Source of the DNA: an uncultured Roseburia sp.
GTDB taxonomy: Bacteria > Bacillota > Clostridia > Lachnospirales > Lachnospiraceae
Length of the DNA stretch: 18,082 nt
NCBI GenBank assembly: GCA_900548205.1
Contig: URJS01000048.1
Span: 1 to 18,082, forward strand
Reading direction: 5' to 3'
Shown here piece after piece: positions 15,042-18,082 of the stretch. Position 1 is the first letter of the stretch, and every line of letters begins with the position of its first letter. Below the pieces are notes generated by a model. The model did no database searches and was not told the origin of the DNA. It saw only the letters and a list, made by a program, of their open reading frames with translations. The position numbers and the translations under genes were made by a program.

Positions 15042-15362
15042 CTATTTTTGCTCCGGAAGTCTGCGGTACACATCCACAAGCTCCTTTGCCAAGTCTAAAA
15101 ACATCATTCCCGTCATCAGGTGATCCTGTCCGTGCACCATCAAAAGCGATATCTCCATCGGATTTCCTTCCGCCTCCTTCGCGAGCATCTCCGTCTGCGC
15201 GTGATGCGCCAGCGTCAGCGACTGCTGCGCAGCCTTAAGCTTCTCCTCCGCCTTTGCAAAATCGCCTTCCTTTGCCGCCCAGACAGCCTCCATCGCAGAG
15301 CTTTTTCCATCCCCGCCATAGAGGATCAGGCTCATGATCGCCTCTGTATTTTTCTCGTCCAT
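15042..15362 (-). CDS. PTS lactose/cellobiose-class EIIA
   Basis: This 106-residue, all-helical phosphocarrier takes phosphate from HPr and passes it to EIIB. The active His is most likely His77 in VHGQDHLM, with Asp80 as the conserved metal ligand of the trimer (HxxD spacing). AHHAQTEML lies at 52-60. Length is normal for the family. It starts 4 nt after the EIIB stop with AAAGGATAAGAGG in front, and is the last gene of the operon. Confidence 0.93.
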   Translation of the reverse strand: MDEKNTEAIMSLILYGGDGKSSAMEAVWAAKEGDFAKAEEKLKAAQQSLTLAHHAQTEMLAKEAEGNPMEISLLMVHGQDHLMTGMMFLDLAKELVDVYRRLPEQK

Positions 15363-15366
15363 CCTC

Positions 15367-15687
15367 TTATCCTTTCAGGAGACCGAGCGCAAACTCCAAA
15401 ACCTTCTGTCCGTTCATCATTCCGTAATCTGCCATCGGAATAACGCCGACCGGAATTCCTCTCGGCTCCATTTTGTTCTTAAAGTCAGCCTCCATAAACC
15501 GCACCTGCGGTCCCAAAAGCGCCACGTCAATGTTCTGCTTGTCTGCATGATCCTCCGCCTCCGACGCAGGCACGGCAAAAATCTCCGCCTCGATCCCTGC
15601 ATCCTCCGCAGCCTTCTGCATTTTGGAAACAAGTAAGCTTGTGCTCATCCCTGCGGCACACGCCAGCATGATCGTTTTCTTCTCCAT
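15367..15687 (-). CDS. PTS lactose/cellobiose-class EIIB
   Basis: This 106-residue cytoplasmic protein carries the phosphorylated cysteine: LACAAGMSTSLLVSKM, with Cys10 in the P-loop-like turn. ALLGPQVRFM and VGVIPMADYGMMNGQKVL are typical of the family. AAGGAGGGTTTGATTT precedes the ATG. It transfers phosphate from EIIA to the sugar carried by EIIC. Its position between the unknown TIM-barrel-like gene and EIIA shows the operon is a single unit. Confidence 0.95.
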   Translation of the reverse strand: MEKKTIMLACAAGMSTSLLVSKMQKAAEDAGIEAEIFAVPASEAEDHADKQNIDVALLGPQVRFMEADFKNKMEPRGIPVGVIPMADYGMMNGQKVLEFALGLLKG

Positions 15688-15705
15688 AAATCAAACCCTC
15701 CTTCT

Positions 15706-16602
15706 CTAACGGTTGATGGAACGCGCAATCATAGACACCGTATGACGGATCCCGCGCAATGCCTTGCTCATGGCATAGATATTTTCCACCGGTGCAACGC
15801 CGCCGTAGCCCGCATCGCCGATGTGCTGCATATCCACGCCGCAGATCTTGTTTGCGATCGCAAGCTCTCTGATCGTAGCCTCGTCCGAGCTCTCCTGGCT
15901 CGTGCCGATCGCAGACATGACAAGTCCGCCCAGGCGGTGCACTTCCTTCACCACTTCCTTTAACTCCTCCGCGTCAAAGCCCGGCACCGTCCCGACTGCC
16001 GGAACCAAGATCACATCTGCGCCAGCCTCCACAAAGCTTTTGGCAACCGCAAGATCTGCCACCGGCTCATCCGAGCCTGCCGCGTGCATTTTCCCGGCGA
16101 TCACAAGCCCGGAGAAATGCTCCTTGATCAGACGGATGGCGTTCCCGATCTGCTCGTTTGTCACGCCCGTTCCCGGGTTTCCGGTCAGGCAGACAAAATC
16201 AAAACCAAGTTCGTCAAGGCGCTTTGCCGTCTCCTCATTCAGCTGACGTCCCTTCGGGATCTCCAGTCTGTCCTCAAGCATCTCTGCCGTAAGGTCTACA
16301 GGCTCTAAGTTGACGCCGATCGGCCGTCCGACCAGACGGTGCAGCTCCTTCACAAAATTGTCCCTGTCATGCTCCAATCCAAAAATATGCGGATCTAACA
16401 CATCCACGCAGTTTAAAAGGATCAGATCGGCGCCGAATGCGCGTGCGATCTCTGCGTTTGTGATATCCCCGATATAGCTCTCTCTCGTTGCAACATTCTC
16501 TGATACAACAACACGCCCCTCGCTCGCCCGGATGCTCTGCTTTAACTCTGCGGCACTCATTGCCAGAATTTCTGACGTATTTGCACTAATCAGTCGTTTC
16601 AT
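15706..16602 (-). CDS. TIM-barrel-like protein of unknown function in the PTS operon
   Basis: This 298-residue soluble protein looks like a (beta/alpha)8 barrel. Strand-like segments end in conserved loops: VVVSENVATRESYIGDITNA, LILLNCVDVLDPHIFGL, GVNLEP (about 96-101), FVCLTGNPGTGVTN, LVIAGKMHAAG, ADVILVPAVGTVPG, and VDMQHIGDAGYGG near the end. GNPGTGV and HIGDAGYGG resemble phosphate-binding loops. I recall relatives beside cellobiose-class PTS genes under vague names (HAD-like, PEP mutase-like), none tested as far as I know. AAAGGAAAT precedes the ATG. It lies 20 nt after EIIC and 18 nt before EIIB, so it is made with the transporter. It plausibly acts on the imported phospho-sugar or a derivative (inference). 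Confidence 0.8.
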   Translation of the reverse strand: MKRLISANTSEILAMSAAELKQSIRASEGRVVVSENVATRESYIGDITNAEIARAFGADLILLNCVDVLDPHIFGLEHDRDNFVKELHRLVGRPIGVNLEPVDLTAEMLEDRLEIPKGRQLNEETAKRLDELGFDFVCLTGNPGTGVTNEQIGNAIRLIKEHFSGLVIAGKMHAAGSDEPVADLAVAKSFVEAGADVILVPAVGTVPGFDAEELKEVVKEVHRLGGLVMSAIGTSQESSDEATIRELAIANKICGVDMQHIGDAGYGGVAPVENIYAMSKALRGIRHTVSMIARSINR

Positions 16603-16622
16603 AGTTTCTATTTCCTTTGCGT

Positions 16623-17909
16623 TTATTTGTTTTCTGTATTTTGTTTTTCTTCTTCCGCCTTAAAGCGCTTCTCTACCGATGCGATAAACGGAAGATAGAT
16701 CAAAATATCAAGCACGATCAAAACAATCTGTAAGATCGACGCACGGATGCTTCCTGTTGCAAGGAATCCGCTGATGATCGGCGGCGTGGTCCAGCCCGGA
16801 GCCGTATAGGTCAGCGGTACAAGTCCCGTTGCCATCGCCGCGTATGCCACAACAAGATTGACGATCGGCGCGAGCACGAACGGAAGGAGCAAAAGAATAT
16901 TTAACACAACCGGAAGTCCGAACATCGTCGGCTCGTTGATATTGAACAGTCCCGGAACAACCGTGAGCGGTGCAAGGGTCTTTGCCTGCTTGCTCGCGTG
17001 CTTTCTGCGCGCCAGCCATGCCAGTGCAAGCACAAGTCCGATCGTCGCTCCCGCGCCTCCTATGTACACAAAGTTATCCATAAACGGTGTGGTAAAAATA
17101 TGCTTGAGCGGTTCTCCTGCACGGAACGCCTCTGTGTTCTCACCAAGATTTGCAAGCCAGATCGGCTCCATGATCTTATTTACGATATTTCCGCCGTGCA
17201 GTCCCACAAACCAGAGTGAGCTGCAGCATAACACAAGAATGACAACACCGACAATATTATTTCCAAGCAGCCCAAGCGGTACGCCAAGCACTGTCTTTGC
17301 GATCATGTGCAGATTTGGAAGCCCAAACGCATCCAATACGCCGTATACGATCAGCCATCCCACGATCAGCGCTGCGCCCGGCAAGATCGCGCTGAAGCTC
17401 TTTGACACTGCCGGCGGCACACTCTCAGGCATCTTGATCCGGATATTGTGATTAATGAACCACTGGTATACCCAGCCGTTGATCAGACCGAGTACGATCG
17501 CAACGAACAGACCCTGCGCTGCCATATAAGTAGTCGGCATTCCGTTTCCTGCCTCACCGCTCACAAACGGCGTCACCAGAATAAATGTGGATAATGAGAT
17601 AATACCCGCGGAAACTCCGTCCACCTTGTACTGCTTTGCAAGACTGTGCGCAATACCGAAGCTTGCGACAAGACCGATGAGTCCGAAGCTGCTGTCAGAA
17701 CCCTTCCATAAATAGGTAGCGATTCCCATATCACCCAGCCATTTCTCCAGAGGCGGGATCGCAAAACCCGTCGCGATCACCATTAACAGAGAACCGATAA
17801 TGATGAGTGGCATTGCCAGCGTAATACCGTCGCGCACGGCGATCAAACATTTGTTTGCCGCCATCTTTGCGGCTACCGGCATCAGTTTTTCATTTAAAAA
17901 TTTGTTCAT
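16623..17909 (-). CDS. PTS cellobiose-class EIIC (sugar permease)
   Basis: This 428-residue integral membrane component selects and moves the sugar. It has the usual N-terminus (NKFLNEKLMPVAAKMAANKC), GLHGGNIVN near 236-244, and FNINEPTMFGLPVVLN around 322-337, the family's substrate-site signature. A charged tail (KRFKAEEEKQ) faces the cytoplasm. AAAAGGAGAAGGTT precedes the ATG. It is first in the order EIIC, barrel protein, EIIB, EIIA. The class handles beta-glucosides, chitobiose, lactose and related sugars; no hydrolase in view narrows the choice. Confidence 0.95.
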   Translation of the reverse strand: MNKFLNEKLMPVAAKMAANKCLIAVRDGITLAMPLIIIGSLLMVIATGFAIPPLEKWLGDMGIATYLWKGSDSSFGLIGLVASFGIAHSLAKQYKVDGVSAGIISLSTFILVTPFVSGEAGNGMPTTYMAAQGLFVAIVLGLINGWVYQWFINHNIRIKMPESVPPAVSKSFSAILPGAALIVGWLIVYGVLDAFGLPNLHMIAKTVLGVPLGLLGNNIVGVVILVLCCSSLWFVGLHGGNIVNKIMEPIWLANLGENTEAFRAGEPLKHIFTTPFMDNFVYIGGAGATIGLVLALAWLARRKHASKQAKTLAPLTVVPGLFNINEPTMFGLPVVLNILLLLPFVLAPIVNLVVAYAAMATGLVPLTYTAPGWTTPPIISGFLATGSIRASILQIVLIVLDILIYLPFIASVEKRFKAEEEKQNTENK

Positions 17910-17981
17910 AACCTTCTCCTTTTCTTTTATTTATTTTAAATTATAACTTATAATTCCAATTTTGTATATAATTATTTCTAT

Positions 17982-18010
17982 TTTATAATCAATATCATCT
18001 TTTTCAACAA
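17982..18010 (-). promoter_or_regulatory. Candidate promoter of the PTS operon
   Basis: On the minus strand, TTGTTG (18010-18005), a 17-nt spacer, then TATAAA (17987-17982), about 70 nt before the EIIC start. The stretch is so AT-rich that other pairs are possible. No cre-type operator was recognised. Confidence 0.35.
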
Positions 18011-18030
18011 ATTTATCTCTTATTTTTTAT

Positions 18031-18050
18031 CTATTATTACCAGTTAATAG
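18031..18050. repeat. Inverted repeat CTATTA-N8-TAATAG upstream of the PTS operon
   Basis: Two 6-bp half-sites are spaced by 8 nt and lie about 20 nt upstream of the candidate -35. It could be a regulator site, but chance in AT-rich DNA is possible. Confidence 0.25.
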
Positions 18051-18082
18051 TTTTCTATATTTTTATTTTTGTTTTAATTATT

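Noticed and set aside
16858..17451. Long plus-strand open frame opposite the EIIC gene
   Set aside because: It mirrors the coding frame of a well-supported EIIC, has no ribosome binding site or family features, and is explained by the base composition of the real gene.
1..18082. CRISPR arrays, tRNA or rRNA genes
   Set aside because: No regularly spaced direct repeats, cloverleaf-type segments or rRNA-like stretches were seen.

Overview
The window looks like chromosome from an anaerobic Firmicute, most likely a Lachnospiraceae-type Clostridia. I infer this from family recall, not a search: the two-gene and DDE transposases are types common there, the ribosome binding sites are strong GGAGG types, and the cellobiose-class PTS and two-component/ABC cassettes fit a gut Clostridia. 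Nearly every chromosomal gene lies on the minus strand. The moderately GC-rich, CGATCG-rich chromosomal part (about 4.1-17.9 kb) contrasts with the AT-richer insertion sequences on the left.

Bases 1-3776 are a pile of three insertion sequences. From the left they are: a DDE transposase (minus strand, cut by the window edge, one frameshift); a nearly complete IS3-family element (plus strand, orfA/orfB, one extra frameshift, and a 32-bp perfect palindrome inside orfB); and a second, decayed IS3-family element (minus strand) whose orfB is cut where the previous element begins. Its outer end, promoter and slippery heptamer are still readable. Bases 3777-4084 hold no gene but several consecutive hairpins.

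Bases 4085-12033 read right to left as RNase H1, an OmpR-type response regulator, a histidine kinase, a small frame-ambiguous membrane-protein gene, a secreted WG-repeat protein, then the ATPase and 901-residue FtsX-type permease of an ABC transporter. Overlapping or touching genes link the first part (RNase H/regulator, regulator/kinase, kinase/small gene). The ATPase and permease are 4 nt apart. The likely theme is envelope sensing and response, with the WG protein as an outside-facing partner; this is inference.

Bases 12092-14928 hold a DUF218/YdcF-type membrane protein, an eight-cysteine small protein, a ZIP metal transporter and a secreted or anchored alpha/beta hydrolase. A clear intrinsic terminator separates the DUF218 gene from the three upstream genes.

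Bases 15042-17909 form a compact lactose/cellobiose-class PTS operon: EIIC, a TIM-barrel-like protein of unknown function, EIIB, EIIA. It has a candidate promoter at the right edge and a strong terminator after EIIA. No glycosidase is in view, so the substrate and the role of the extra protein are open.
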